Assembly: GCF_014284125.1 (NCBI RefSeq)
Contig: NZ_JACOFX010000001.1
Location: 1 to 64,000, forward strand
DNA: 64,000 bases
Direction: 5' to 3'
Origin: Undibacterium umbellatum
Lineage (GTDB): Bacteria > Pseudomonadota > Gammaproteobacteria > Burkholderiales > Burkholderiaceae_D
Shown piece after piece: positions 7,104 to 16,261 of the stretch (positions are counted from its first letter, which is position 1; each line of letters starts with the position of its first letter). The notes beneath the pieces were generated by a model, which worked only from the letters and a program-made list of their open reading frames with translations, had not been told where the DNA came from and searched no databases. Made by a program: the position numbers and the translations under genes.

Positions 7104-7143
7104 TGCGCAAGCTCTTGGTCATCAAGTGCTTGCGCATTTTTTT
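7104..7143 (+). terminator. Rho-independent terminator
   Basis: TGCGCAAGC (7104-7112) pairs with GCTTGCGCA (7128-7136) and is followed by seven T residues on the plus strand. No intact plus-strand gene now lies upstream. It may have served a gene lost when the prophage remnant formed. Confidence 0.6.
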
Positions 7144-7177
7144 ATACTCAAGTTTTTTGTGGGCGGCTTGTCTGCAT

Positions 7178-8164
7178 CTAGGTAGAAGCACATGTCACTG
7201 GTGATAGTCCAAAGAAAGACAGATATGTGCTTTGGACATGTTGCGAGGCGACTTGGTCAAACCATTGTTCGATGAGCGGCTTGCTGGTATCTACTGGATT
7301 CAAGGTCTTTGATGTGTTCAACGCGATGCTGCCATTGGATTGATTTGTTTGCGCATAATATGAACCATAATGGAGTTCAGATATGTCAATGGAATCTGCA
7401 ATGAGTCCAATCGCTTTCTGGAGTGTGACGGTCACTTTGCCGTAAGTGGTTTCTATGCTGCTGGCCTCTGGTGCTGGAGAGTAGAGCTGTTCGGCGGAGC
7501 GTAGGGAGTCCGATGCCATGGGGACGAGATCGATCTCGTTATAGTAGCGCCACGATGCCGGAAAACTTTTATCGTAGGCTTCTGCAAAAGCCTGGTTGCC
7601 AGCAGTTGGCGCTGCGAACGTCAACACGGGGAAGAGCGCAGGGGGCGTGAGTTTGTTTTGCTGTAATTGATACAGTAGCCAGGGCGCAAATACGGTGGCG
7701 AGGTTGCCGCCCAGGCTATGGCCGACGACGCCGATAGAGATGTCGTTGCCGATTGCATTTGCTGCCAGGTATTGATAGATCGTTTGCCCGGTTGCGCTAA
7801 CGAGTTGGCTTAGGTCGTTGAGGCCGTCAGATGAGCCTTGCGAGATCATGGGTTGTGCATCGCTGGCAGGATATATCCAGGCAGTCTGTTTGTAGACGTT
7901 CAAATCTTGAACAAACCAGTTGTCAAAGGCTTGCCAACTGAAGTTGAGTAGTGATCCGCGTATGGCCACGACATATTGCGAGCTGCCGTTGTAGGCGATG
8001 AAGGCGATATTGCCATTGATATCGGTCGTGGCCACCCAGACGGCAGTCCAGCCATTGTTCAGGTTATTGAGTGTCGTGACAGGATCTGTGCAATATGCGG
8101 TTGCCGCAAGTGTCATGGCCAGGCCGGGATTAGGGGAGGATGGATTGCCTATGGTCGTGCTCAT
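7178..8164 (-). CDS. Class 3 lipase family alpha/beta hydrolase
   Basis: The 328-residue product has the nucleophile elbow GHSLGGNLA inside a strand-turn-helix of the lipase class 3 fold. An earlier oxyanion-type segment (YVVAIRGSLL) precedes it, then FAAPTAGNQAFAE and NEIDLVPM (probable catalytic Asp), and a later His in ISELHYGSYY. These fit a Ser-Asp-His triglyceride or phospholipid esterase. The N-terminus (MSTTIGNPSSPNP) is not a signal peptide, so the enzyme is cytoplasmic or exported by another route. The gene is divergent from a patatin-like lipoprotein gene with about 290 bp between them. Substrate is unknown. Confidence 0.75.
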   Translation of the reverse strand: MSTTIGNPSSPNPGLAMTLAATAYCTDPVTTLNNLNNGWTAVWVATTDINGNIAFIAYNGSSQYVVAIRGSLLNFSWQAFDNWFVQDLNVYKQTAWIYPASDAQPMISQGSSDGLNDLSQLVSATGQTIYQYLAANAIGNDISIGVVGHSLGGNLATVFAPWLLYQLQQNKLTPPALFPVLTFAAPTAGNQAFAEAYDKSFPASWRYYNEIDLVPMASDSLRSAEQLYSPAPEASSIETTYGKVTVTLQKAIGLIADSIDISELHYGSYYAQTNQSNGSIALNTSKTLNPVDTSKPLIEQWFDQVASQHVQSTYLSFFGLSPVTCAST

Positions 8165-8459
8165 GCTGACTTTCTCCTAAAAATTGGGGCTGAGTGGCTT
8201 CGTAAGTTCTCGGGTGTATTGCTATTTCATTGAAATTTCAATTTGACAATTTAGTCGACAATGATTAAAAAGACAAACTTATTTCAATATTTGTATTCAG
8301 GTGTTTTTGCGGTTTTGCAGGCAAGCCGCACGCCAGCAGCAACACTGTGAGATAGTGTGGAACCTCTGCAATAATTAATAGTCTATTAAGCTTGTTGTTG
8401 AATTTCCTGCGGAGATGCCAGGCAGCGAACTCAAATTTTTAGTGAATCATGGAGTCTGG
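8165..8459. other. Divergent intergenic region between lipase and patatin genes
   Basis: This AT-rich stretch separates two divergently transcribed lipid hydrolase genes and must carry both promoters. I see no operator palindrome or RNA structure that stands out. Confidence 0.4.
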
Positions 8460-10205
8460 ATGTTGAATATTTCCCCGATAAAAAATGCCGTCATTGGCTC
8501 TTCGATCTGGGCAACGATGTTTTTGTCAGGCTGTGCTACTTTGCAGCTTGACGAAAGAAATCCTCATATAAACTTGAAGGCGACTAGCGCAGATACCAGT
8601 GTGCCACGAGCGAATTATCCTTCCAGCTTGGGCTGTGCAAGCGCCGCTGTGGCTGAGAATGATCCCTGTCGTCATCCCATGTTTGTTGGCGTGGCGATCT
8701 CCGGGGGAGGTTTGCGGGCAGCAAATTTTGGCTTGGGAGTGATTGCGCAGTTGCGTAATTTTGGGCTGTTTGATGAAGTCACTGCGTTGTCCTCTGTGTC
8801 CGGTGGTTCTTTGACTGCCGCCGCGGTAAGCCTGAAACCACTTGAAAGCAAGGCCGATTTTGATGTAATGTCGGCCCAGCTTCGCAAGGATTATTTATCT
8901 TCCTGGGTCTACCGTTCGGCTAATCCTATTAATTTTGTGCCGACCCTGACTTCTGGCAAGAATGCGACCAGGATACTGGCAGATGTATTTGATGCCGGGA
9001 TATACAAAGGTGCAGTCTATGGCGATTTGGGCGACCGCAAGCCAGGCAGGCCCTCTTTGTATATTAATAGTTCACATGCGCATCGCTTTATCGGGGCGGA
9101 TACCTTGACGACCAGAGGATTGAATTCTTCTGAAGCAAGTTTGCAGGGCTTTACTTTCACTGACGCAGCGTTTAAGGAAATTGGTTCGGATTTGAAACAA
9201 CTGCGTGTCGCAGATGCAGTTGCGGCTTCTGCTGCCTACCCAGGTTTGTTTGTGCCGCTGGCCTTGAAGAACTTTAACGCGGATAGCCAGCTTTATCATC
9301 ATCCCAGTCCCAAGTTTTTGCATTTGTATGATGCCGGTTCATCAGATAATTTGGGTGTGGACGCCTTGATTCGTGCTTACTCGGAAATTTTGGTGGGTAC
9401 CCAGGATTTGTCATGCTTGTTGATCTTGGTTGACGCGCATGTCAGTGACAGGGGCGATTTGAGCGGATCACTGGCAGATACGCGAAGCAGTATGATTGAT
9501 TATGTCATCAGCCCTTCCATCTATCGGGCCTTTGATTCCTTGCTTGAACAACGCAGGGAAGGGCAGTTGGATGTTCTTGGCGTGCCTTTGGCAAGTGACC
9601 AGTCTTACAGATTTAATCCCAACGTCAATATACCTTTGAAGAATTATGCATACTCCGGGGCTGGAAAATTGATGGCACGCGGGCGTCATTTTGCTGAAGA
9701 TGAGGTTCCTGCCCTGACTGTGGGTCGCTCGATTAATCATGCTAACTGTGCGGTGTGGCATATAGGTTTGGATCGCTTGCTGGAACTGACAAAAAAAGGC
9801 AGCCCACGTAAGCGCAATGCATTTTTGCAGCAGAGCAGTACAGATGAGTATCGTGATGAATCTCATCGCGATAACCAGCTCATCAAACTGGATAGATTTG
9901 TCAATTCGATCCAAACCAATTACAAGCTGGCCGTGAATGGCCCAGGACGTTGCGAAGAGATACCGATTCAAAATTCTCTTTTTGAGGCAGCCCGCGTTTT
10001 GATGACGATGGACAGTGATTCCGGCAACAAGCTGGTGACGTGGCTGAACGATAATCACCGGGAGAAGTTGTCTCAAAATATCAGTAATTTACTCGCACCC
10101 AAAGCAGTCCAGGATCAAGGTGATGTAGTGAAAGTGCCGCACTATTCAGTGCAAGAACCAACTTCTTCACACCCGCTGGCATCGTGGATCAATTGCAGTA
10201 AATAG
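8460..10205 (+). CDS. Patatin-like phospholipase, predicted lipoprotein
   Basis: From the ATG at 8460 (GGAG about 8 nt upstream) the product has about 581 residues. An upstream in-frame ATG at 8415 would bury the signal sequence. The N-terminus has a lipoprotein-type signal with lipobox FLSGC. Patatin features follow: the oxyanion loop SGGGLRAANFG, the nucleophile elbow SVSGGS (G-x-S-x-G type) and the catalytic Asp in YDAGSSDNLGVD. The rest is longer than a bare patatin domain and includes a C-terminal region of about 200 residues with no recognised domain. It is probably anchored in the envelope and hydrolyses acyl lipids. It ends at a strong hairpin terminator. Confidence 0.8.
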   Translation: MLNISPIKNAVIGSSIWATMFLSGCATLQLDERNPHINLKATSADTSVPRANYPSSLGCASAAVAENDPCRHPMFVGVAISGGGLRAANFGLGVIAQLRNFGLFDEVTALSSVSGGSLTAAAVSLKPLESKADFDVMSAQLRKDYLSSWVYRSANPINFVPTLTSGKNATRILADVFDAGIYKGAVYGDLGDRKPGRPSLYINSSHAHRFIGADTLTTRGLNSSEASLQGFTFTDAAFKEIGSDLKQLRVADAVAASAAYPGLFVPLALKNFNADSQLYHHPSPKFLHLYDAGSSDNLGVDALIRAYSEILVGTQDLSCLLILVDAHVSDRGDLSGSLADTRSSMIDYVISPSIYRAFDSLLEQRREGQLDVLGVPLASDQSYRFNPNVNIPLKNYAYSGAGKLMARGRHFAEDEVPALTVGRSINHANCAVWHIGLDRLLELTKKGSPRKRNAFLQQSSTDEYRDESHRDNQLIKLDRFVNSIQTNYKLAVNGPGRCEEIPIQNSLFEAARVLMTMDSDSGNKLVTWLNDNHREKLSQNISNLLAPKAVQDQGDVVKVPHYSVQEPTSSHPLASWINCSK

Positions 10206-10258
10206 CAGGCAAAAATTGTATCGCTGCACAGACAATTAATTCTGAGCACACGCTATAA

Positions 10259-10288
10259 ATGAAAAGACCTGAGCTTGCTCAGGTCTTT
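10259..10288. terminator. Bidirectional rho-independent terminator
   Basis: AAAGACCTGAG and CTCAGGTCTTT pair perfectly around a 4-nt loop, with A and T tracts on the two sides. It lies between the convergent patatin gene and the small gene at 10336. Confidence 0.8.
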
Positions 10289-10335
10289 GCATATTGAGGA
10301 TCATATGGATGATTGCCTTGATGTGTTGTGCGATA

Positions 10336-10569
10336 TCATGCAGCAATCTTGTGTTCAGCCCAGTGATAGTCTATAGCCGCACTTGGAACGCCGACAGAAT
10401 TGGTGTTTTCTGACGACATGCTGATGTGGCGTATATATTCTCCTGCGGCTTGTCTTTGTCTCAGATTGTCAGCAAATTTGAGGGCGGCAATCATGTTGCC
10501 GGTATCAAATTCTCTGCAATGAGACATCTTTATTTGCTTGTGGATTTCTATCCAGAATACAGCAAACAT
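10336..10569 (-). CDS. Small hypothetical protein
   Basis: The 77-residue product starts at ATG 10569 behind a strong Shine-Dalgarno sequence (GGGAGG, spacing about 6), which supports it as a real gene. It is cytoplasmic, with an aromatic N-terminus and a helix containing ALKFADNLRQRQAAGEYIRH. It ends in a His-containing tail. No family is recognised. It faces the patatin gene across a bidirectional terminator. Confidence 0.5.
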   Translation of the reverse strand: MFAVFWIEIHKQIKMSHCREFDTGNMIAALKFADNLRQRQAAGEYIRHISMSSENTNSVGVPSAAIDYHWAEHKIAA

Positions 10570-10786
10570 GTTTACCTCCCTTCCTTGATATTAAAAAATA
10601 GCTTGGGGACTTCCCCTTGGCTTTTGCTTCTTCTTTTGACTAAGATGCACTTGAATAAACTTGATCAAATTTAGCTTGTGTCGTGACTTACTTGTGTTTC
10701 CGTGACCTTGTTGCTGGCCACGACCGCTTGCGCGGGTTTTACTGCTGGGTCTGTGCTTTTTTACAAAAGCAGCAGATGATTAAACA

Positions 10787-10821
10787 AAAAGCCCGGAGCT
10801 TTTTAGGGCATCCGGGCTTTT
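10787..10821. terminator. Hairpin terminator
   Basis: AAAAGCCCGGA (10787-10797) pairs with TCCGGGCTTTT (10811-10821). It lies just past the end of the minus-strand gene at 10848 and can stop transcription in both directions. A weaker hairpin (GCTTTT/AAAAGC) lies about 30 bp to the left. Confidence 0.75.
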
Positions 10822-10847
10822 CAGCTTGAGGCGGGGAGGAGCTATTA

Positions 10848-11144
10848 TTAATTTGCTCCTGCTACCTGAAGGGCCGACCTTCGGATGCGGTTGATTTGTT
10901 TAGGGTTAAACGTAAAATTAACTGGATTGGACTGCTCGTTACGGGTACTCACATGCTTGGCGACTGTGCGAATAATGCTATTGCTATCATGGCGTTTGGA
11001 TGTTGTGCCAGACGCTGCCTTCAGAGTTGTTATTGCATCAAGATAATTCAATCCCGCCACTGCCTTGGCCGCCAATGCTGACAGCAAGTCCTGTGCTGTT
11101 AAGCACATGTCTTGTTGCAGTTGTGGGAGCCAGGTGGATTTCAC
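10848..11144 (-). CDS. Small hypothetical protein with GTG start
   Basis: The product has 98 residues from a GTG at 11144 with AGGAA 6-7 nt upstream. The N-terminal half is helical and alanine-rich (LLSALAAKAVAGLNYLDAITTLKAA). The C-terminal half is basic and Ser/Asn-rich (SNSIIRTVAKHV, PKQINRIRRSALQ), suggesting nucleic-acid or membrane-surface contact. It is divergent from the small Cro/CI-type regulator at 11366 with about 220 bp between them, so the regulator may act on it. Function is unknown. Confidence 0.5.
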   Translation of the reverse strand: MKSTWLPQLQQDMCLTAQDLLSALAAKAVAGLNYLDAITTLKAASGTTSKRHDSNSIIRTVAKHVSTRNEQSNPVNFTFNPKQINRIRRSALQVAGAN

Positions 11145-11365
11145 GTATTGTTCCTAAATAAAAAATGTTTAAAAAGTCTTGCCAAATTCGATGAATTGAT
11201 CTTGCCACAGCTTTCAGAAAAAATCCAGCATGGCGTGGAGAAAATAGAATGTTTCATGTTGTTTTTATGCGGTGACCGCAAAAAATGCTTATATCCTGTA
11301 TCATCGCAGCCGTTGATTGAAGTTCAATCACGCTTACTACAAACCCAGTAACAATAATTTTCCCC

Positions 11366-11638
11366 ATGTCCGGACACAAAATAAAAGCCGAGCTCAGAAT
11401 CCGTGAGTTGATGGTTGAGCATAAGATCCGTTCGGTTTCTGCCTTGCACCGCCTGCTGATCGCAAGACGGGTAACTGTCTCGCATTCTCAATTATTACGT
11501 ATCGTCGATAACAAGGCAGAACACTGGAAGGTCGAATTCATAGAAGCCTTTGCTGAGCTGTTTAATTGTTCGGTGCAAGATTTGTTTCGCTTTGAAAGCA
11601 CCCCAGTCACTGAAGCTGCGGCTGATGCGCCTGCATGA
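11366..11638 (+). CDS. Cro/CI-type helix-turn-helix regulator
   Basis: The 90-residue protein is essentially one xenobiotic-response-type helix-turn-helix domain. It has LRIRELMVEHKIRSVSALHR (helices 1-2) and VTVSHSQLLRIVDNKAEHWK (turn and recognition helix). The following FAELFNCSVQDLFRFE closes the five-helix fold and is the usual end of this family. There is no effector domain. The short acidic tail is unstructured. It probably represses its own promoter or the divergent gene at 10848, or is a remnant of a prophage or toxin-antitoxin module. No partner toxin is evident. Confidence 0.75.
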   Translation: MSGHKIKAELRIRELMVEHKIRSVSALHRLLIARRVTVSHSQLLRIVDNKAEHWKVEFIEAFAELFNCSVQDLFRFESTPVTEAAADAPA

Positions 11639-11816
11639 GCGCAAGCGCATAAAGCTTATATTGCGGGTTTGATGTATATCAAATAGCAATTCATGCAGCC
11701 GTCATAATTTTGAGTTATATTATGCCTAGCTGCTGTACATACAACCGATATGTATGACGGTAGTGAGGTGTGCTTGGTTCGCATTTAAGCGGACAAGCCA
11801 CCGTCCGGAATTTATA

Positions 11817-11850
11817 AAATGCGGGAGCCGTGTAAATGGCCCCCGCATTT
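11817..11850. terminator. Bidirectional hairpin terminator
   Basis: AAATGCGGGAGCC and GGCCCCCGCATTT pair with one mismatch and have T runs on both strands. It ends the minus-strand AraC gene at 11853. Confidence 0.75.
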
Positions 11851-11852
11851 TT

Positions 11853-12908
11853 TCATTTGCGTGAGAAATGTTTTTCCCGGTATGCACCTGGACTTGCGCC
11901 TGTCCATTCCTTGAAGGCATGATTGAAAGCACTTTGTTCCTGATAGCCAAGCAGGAAGGCGATGTCCGCCAGGCTGAAACCGGTCTTCTGCAGGTAATCG
12001 ATGGCAGTGTCCTTTCTGGTTTGATCCAGAATTTGCTGGAAGCTGATGCCAGCCTCGCTCAATTTGCGCTGCAAGGTGCGCTGACTCAGTAATAATTCTT
12101 GTGCTATCAGGGGTAATCTAGCCTGGTCTTGCGCCATATTATTGCTGATAGCAGCCCTGACCTGCGCAACGATGCCGCCATCTTGCTGGGCCTGCTGCTT
12201 TTGTTTGAGTAGTTGTTCGGCGTGGCGCTGCAAAACCGGGTACATGCTGACATCGGCATTGGGCACAGGCCAACTCAGTAAGGAAGTAGGGAAGCGGGCG
12301 CAGTTGATAGTTGCATCAAAATATACTTCAGCACCAAACAGACGCTGATGTTCTCCCAAATCTTCTGGTGACGCATGCCTGAAATGAACCGGAGCGTCAG
12401 GCAAGATAGTGCCAGCAAACCAGTTGCCAAATACGCGTATGCCAGCGAACACGCTTTCTACCAGATGCCTGCTGGCTTGCGGATAATGGCTATGCCACTG
12501 GTATTCTGTCGCTACATCATCGACTACCAGTGCCGAGCGCCCCAGATCATGTGCCAGCCCCTCATAACGCATGGTTTGCTGGAAGGCCTGCTCAAAATCC
12601 TTGCAGCTCATGAGTATCATGCCATACACATTGTAGGTGCCGAGCTTTACTCTTTCGCCTACATGCAAGCCAAAATGCGGGTCTTTGCTCAACTCTGCGC
12701 CGGCATCTAGCAAACGTATATAGTCTGCAGCTGCTATGCTTTCTTGCAACGTGCTCAGCGCATCTTCAGCCATGCCTGCCATGGTTGCTAATGTACGCAA
12801 ATCCAAACCACATTCATTCGCCAGTTCAAGCAAGGGTTGCAGGTAGGCGGCAGCAACCCGTCCGGCGGCACGGTTGCCTGCGACTGAACCTGTATGTGAA
12901 TTTGGCAT
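11853..12908 (-). CDS. AraC-family regulator with arabinose-binding-like N-terminus
   Basis: The 351-residue product has a ligand domain of the AraC/OruR type over residues 20-210 (including DPHFGLHVGERVKLGTYNVYG). Two helix-turn-helix motifs follow in the last 100 residues (LLLSQRTLQRKLSEAG, then FSLADIAFLLGYQEQSAFNHAFKEWTGASPGAYR). This architecture is usual for activators of catabolic genes for small lipophilic or amino-acid-like inducers. The gene is divergent from the flavoprotein-GlpD-kinase operon starting at 13021 across 112 bp, so it is the likely activator of that operon. Confidence 0.85.
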   Translation of the reverse strand: MPNSHTGSVAGNRAAGRVAAAYLQPLLELANECGLDLRTLATMAGMAEDALSTLQESIAAADYIRLLDAGAELSKDPHFGLHVGERVKLGTYNVYGMILMSCKDFEQAFQQTMRYEGLAHDLGRSALVVDDVATEYQWHSHYPQASRHLVESVFAGIRVFGNWFAGTILPDAPVHFRHASPEDLGEHQRLFGAEVYFDATINCARFPTSLLSWPVPNADVSMYPVLQRHAEQLLKQKQQAQQDGGIVAQVRAAISNNMAQDQARLPLIAQELLLSQRTLQRKLSEAGISFQQILDQTRKDTAIDYLQKTGFSLADIAFLLGYQEQSAFNHAFKEWTGASPGAYREKHFSRK

Positions 12909-13020
12909 ATTAAAACAAGAACCTTGTCATGAAAGCGCAATACCTGGAGGTGACACTTGATTAAGCTACAAGTCAATTTGTGAGTATATCAAGCTCGGGT
13001 TAAATTCAGGGATAGAAAAA

Positions 13021-14631
13021 ATGCGACGTTGGAATGGTTGGGGCGATGACAGTATTACTTATGCGATCAATGCAGATGCCATGAGTTTTTTGCAGGAACG
13101 AATAGGACAGGGCATACCACAAACTGATGCCGGGCTGGATCAGGTCTGTCAGCAGGTGCCAGCCAGCCGCTTGCCATCTCATCCTTTGATAGACACAGAC
13201 GCTTTGGGACGTGTGAGGCACAGCCTGGGGCAGAGTCTGCCAGACTGGCTCAAAATGCGCTTTGGCAAGATCAGCCATTTCCCTGATGGTGTGGCTTATC
13301 CTGAAAGTGCTGAAGATGTGCGCAGCTTGCTGGATTTCGCCACATTGCACAACATCGCTCTGATACCTTATGGTGGCGGCACCAGCGTGGTTGGGCATCT
13401 GGCTGTTACTGAGAGTGTGCAACCGGTTTTGTCAGTCGATATGTCACGCATGTCGCAACTGATAAACCTGGACAAGGAGTCGCAACTGGCGACTTTTGGT
13501 GCTGGTGTCTTTGGCCCAGACCTGGAAGCACAATTGCGTGCACACGGCTATACGTTGGGGCATTTCCCGCAATCTTTCGAATATTCGACGCTGGGCGGCT
13601 GGGTGGTTACGCGCTCTTCAGGCCAGCAGTCATTGCGGTATGGCAGGATAGAGCAATTGCTGGCAGGGGCGAGAGTAGAGACTCCCGCTGGGCGATTCGA
13701 TATAAAGACTTTTCCCGCCTCCGCTGCCGGGCTGGACTTGCGGGAAATGCTGTTGGGTTCGGAAGGGCGCTTGGGCATACTGACGGAAGTGACGGTGCGT
13801 ATTACACCTTTGCCGGCACTTGAGGAATTTCATGCCGTGTTTTTCCCTGATTGGGATGCGGCGCAAACCGCGGTCAGAACTATCGTCCAAACCAAGCCAG
13901 GTCTATCTATGTTGCGCTTGTCAAATGCAACCGAAACCTTGACTAGCCTGACGCTGGCAGGACACAAGAAGCTGATAGGCTTACTGGAATCCTATCTACG
14001 CTTGCGTGCTTGTGATGAAGCTAAGTGCGTATTGCTCATTGGTGCCAGTGGCGAAAAGTCCCAGGTGAGCCATGCAATCAGATCTGCATTGAAAATTGCA
14101 GGTCAACATAGCGGTGTTCATGTAGGTAAGACCATGGGCGAGAAATGGAAGCAGGGGCGGTTCAGGAATGTGTATCTGCGCAATAGCGCCTGGCGGCAAG
14201 GTTATGCCATAGATACCGTAGAGACAGCCTGCGACTGGCCCAGGGTCAAGACCATGATGCTGAATATGGAGCAAGCCGGGCGGGATGCCATGGCAACAGA
14301 AAATGAACAGGTGCACGCTTATACGCATTTGTCCCATTTGTATGGTCAAGGTGCCAGTGTGTATTCGACTTTTGTGTATCGCCTGACTGGTGATTATGAG
14401 CAAGACCATGCGCGTTGGCGTAGGCTTAAGTCCGCAGTGTCTGCTGCCATCGTCGCTAATGGCGGCACCATCAGCCACCAGCATGGAGTGGGGAGTGACC
14501 ATGCAGCTTACCTGGAGTCAGAAAAAGGCAGTTTGGGAATATCCGGCATGCGTCATCTGTTCAAGCATTTCGACCCGCAAGGCATCATGAATCCGGGCAA
14601 GTTGTTGCCTGTAGAAGTTGTAACGCGATGA
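13021..14631 (+). CDS. FAD-dependent alkyl-DHAP synthase-like oxidase
   Basis: The 536-residue product is a vanillyl-alcohol-oxidase-fold flavoprotein. It has the FAD/PP-loop region IPYGGGTSVVGHL, then HFPQSFEYSTLGGWV, a stretch typical of alkylglycerone-phosphate synthases. LLGSEGRLGILTEVTV ends the FAD domain, and a C-terminal cap carries SHQHGVGSDHAAYL and FDPQGIMNPGK. The HQHG motif corresponds to the catalytic His cluster of AGPS. AGPS exchanges the acyl chain of acyl-DHAP for a fatty alcohol; a related lactate- or glycolate-type oxidase is the alternative. It is the first gene of an operon with a GlpD-like dehydrogenase (4-nt overlap) and an FGGY kinase, which argues for a DHAP or glycerol-phosphate substrate. 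Confidence 0.8.
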   Translation: MRRWNGWGDDSITYAINADAMSFLQERIGQGIPQTDAGLDQVCQQVPASRLPSHPLIDTDALGRVRHSLGQSLPDWLKMRFGKISHFPDGVAYPESAEDVRSLLDFATLHNIALIPYGGGTSVVGHLAVTESVQPVLSVDMSRMSQLINLDKESQLATFGAGVFGPDLEAQLRAHGYTLGHFPQSFEYSTLGGWVVTRSSGQQSLRYGRIEQLLAGARVETPAGRFDIKTFPASAAGLDLREMLLGSEGRLGILTEVTVRITPLPALEEFHAVFFPDWDAAQTAVRTIVQTKPGLSMLRLSNATETLTSLTLAGHKKLIGLLESYLRLRACDEAKCVLLIGASGEKSQVSHAIRSALKIAGQHSGVHVGKTMGEKWKQGRFRNVYLRNSAWRQGYAIDTVETACDWPRVKTMMLNMEQAGRDAMATENEQVHAYTHLSHLYGQGASVYSTFVYRLTGDYEQDHARWRRLKSAVSAAIVANGGTISHQHGVGSDHAAYLESEKGSLGISGMRHLFKHFDPQGIMNPGKLLPVEVVTR

Positions 14632-16250
14632 AAAAAAACAGATCACGTGCCGACTCGCTCAATGAATTAGCCAATCATGAGCAAAACTGGGACATCATCG
14701 TCATTGGAGGCGGGATTACCGGTGCAGGCATATTGCTGGAAGCTGCACGACGCGGTTTAAACGCTTTGCTGGTCGAGCAAAAAGATTTTGCATGGGGAAC
14801 ATCGAGTCGTTCATCCAAACTTGTGCATGGTGGTTTGCGCTATATTAAAGAGGGTAAATTTCTCCTGACGCGGGATTCGGTACGCGAAAGGCAGCAATTG
14901 ATGCGCGCTGCGGCAGGCTTGGTAGAACCGCAGAGTTTTGCATTTGCCGACTATCAGGGCCGCAAGCCCGGGCGCTGGATGTTTGCTATCGGCTTAGTCA
15001 TCTATGATTTTCTGGCTGGTTTGCGCGGCAAGCATTATTTTTCGGCGCAGGACTTTCACATGCTGGCACCTCATATAGCTGCGGCTGATTTGAAAGGCGG
15101 TTCTTGCTATCAGGATGCCAAGACTGATGATGCCCGTTTGGTGCTCAGGGTTTTGCAGGAAGCGCGTGCTGCTGGTGCGACCGCCTTGAATTATCTTGCG
15201 GTAAAAAGTGTCACGTATGAAAATGAGCTGGCCAGTGGCGTGGTCTTGCAAGATGCTTTGAGCAAGCAAGAGTATCAAGTTAATGCGAAAGTCATCATCA
15301 GTGCAACCGGTGCCTGGGCTGATGCGCTACGCCAGCAACAAGGGGCAAGTGCGAGATTGCGTCCCTTGCGTGGCAGCCATTTGCTATTGCCTGCCTGGCG
15401 CTTGCCAGTGGCGCAGGCTGTAAGCCTCATGCACCCCCGTGATGGGCGACCTGTCTTTGTTTACCCTTGGGAGGGCGTCAGCCTTGTGGGCACCACAGAT
15501 GTAGATCATGGTGCTGACATGCAGCAAGAGACCGCTATCACTGCGTACGAAGTTGCTTACCTGATGGAGGCCATGGATTTCCAATTCCCGCAATTGCAAC
15601 TCAAGCTGGACGACATCATTGCCAGCTATGCAGGCATACGACCTGTAATTGATACAGGCAAGGCTGATCCATCCAAGGAAGGGCGTGATCATGCCATCTG
15701 GCTGGATAAAGGTTTGCTGACAGTCACAGGCGGTAAGTTGACGACTTTCAGACTCATAGCGCAAGATGCATTTAAGCACATCAATCATTTATTTCCTGAT
15801 CATCAGGCTGATCATGAAGCTGATAGCTTGTTTACCCGCCCTTCAGATTTATCGAATGTAAAGCAACTAAGTCATACGCAGAAGTCGCGACTACAAGGCC
15901 ACTATGGTGAGTCTGCTGCTGAAATTGTCCAGATAGCCCAAGATGGTGAACTGGATTACATACCAGGAACGCTGACCATGTGGGTAGAATTGCGCTGGGC
16001 GGCACTATTTGAAGAGGTTGAGCATCTGGAAGACTTGATGTTACGCAGAACCAGACTGGGGTTATTACTTCGCAATGGTGGCCTGGCATTGCTACCTCGC
16101 ATTCGTGCTATCTGCCAGCCTGAACTAAAATGGGATGATGAGCGATGGGAGTACGAACAAGCAGCTTATCTGCGATTGTGGAACAGGTATTATTCTTTGC
16201 CAGACAGGGAAAACATTCCTGATTGGCGAAATCAGCGGCAGCCTATATAA
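14628..16250 (+). CDS. FAD-dependent glycerol-3-phosphate dehydrogenase-like
   Basis: The 540-residue product has the N-terminal FAD Rossmann motif VIGGGITGAGILLEAARRG. It also has the family block GTSSRSSKLVHGGLRYIKEGKF, characteristic of GlpD/GlpA-type dehydrogenases, which oxidise sn-glycerol 3-phosphate to DHAP and pass electrons to quinone. Further matches are LVGTTDVDHG, GIRPVIDTG, LTVTGGKLTTFR and a C-terminal helical domain. The length is normal. It overlaps the upstream flavoprotein gene by 4 nt (ATGA), so the two are translationally coupled. A function on alkyl- or acyl-glycerol phosphate rather than free glycerol phosphate is possible because of its neighbours. Confidence 0.85.
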   Translation: MKKNRSRADSLNELANHEQNWDIIVIGGGITGAGILLEAARRGLNALLVEQKDFAWGTSSRSSKLVHGGLRYIKEGKFLLTRDSVRERQQLMRAAAGLVEPQSFAFADYQGRKPGRWMFAIGLVIYDFLAGLRGKHYFSAQDFHMLAPHIAAADLKGGSCYQDAKTDDARLVLRVLQEARAAGATALNYLAVKSVTYENELASGVVLQDALSKQEYQVNAKVIISATGAWADALRQQQGASARLRPLRGSHLLLPAWRLPVAQAVSLMHPRDGRPVFVYPWEGVSLVGTTDVDHGADMQQETAITAYEVAYLMEAMDFQFPQLQLKLDDIIASYAGIRPVIDTGKADPSKEGRDHAIWLDKGLLTVTGGKLTTFRLIAQDAFKHINHLFPDHQADHEADSLFTRPSDLSNVKQLSHTQKSRLQGHYGESAAEIVQIAQDGELDYIPGTLTMWVELRWAALFEEVEHLEDLMLRRTRLGLLLRNGGLALLPRIRAICQPELKWDDERWEYEQAAYLRLWNRYYSLPDRENIPDWRNQRQPI

Positions 16251-16261
16251 AATCAAAAATC

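Noticed and set aside
9468..10076. 202-codon minus-strand frame opposite the patatin gene
   Set aside because: Antisense shadow of a clearly recognised patatin domain, with unnatural Cys/His/Ile-rich composition.
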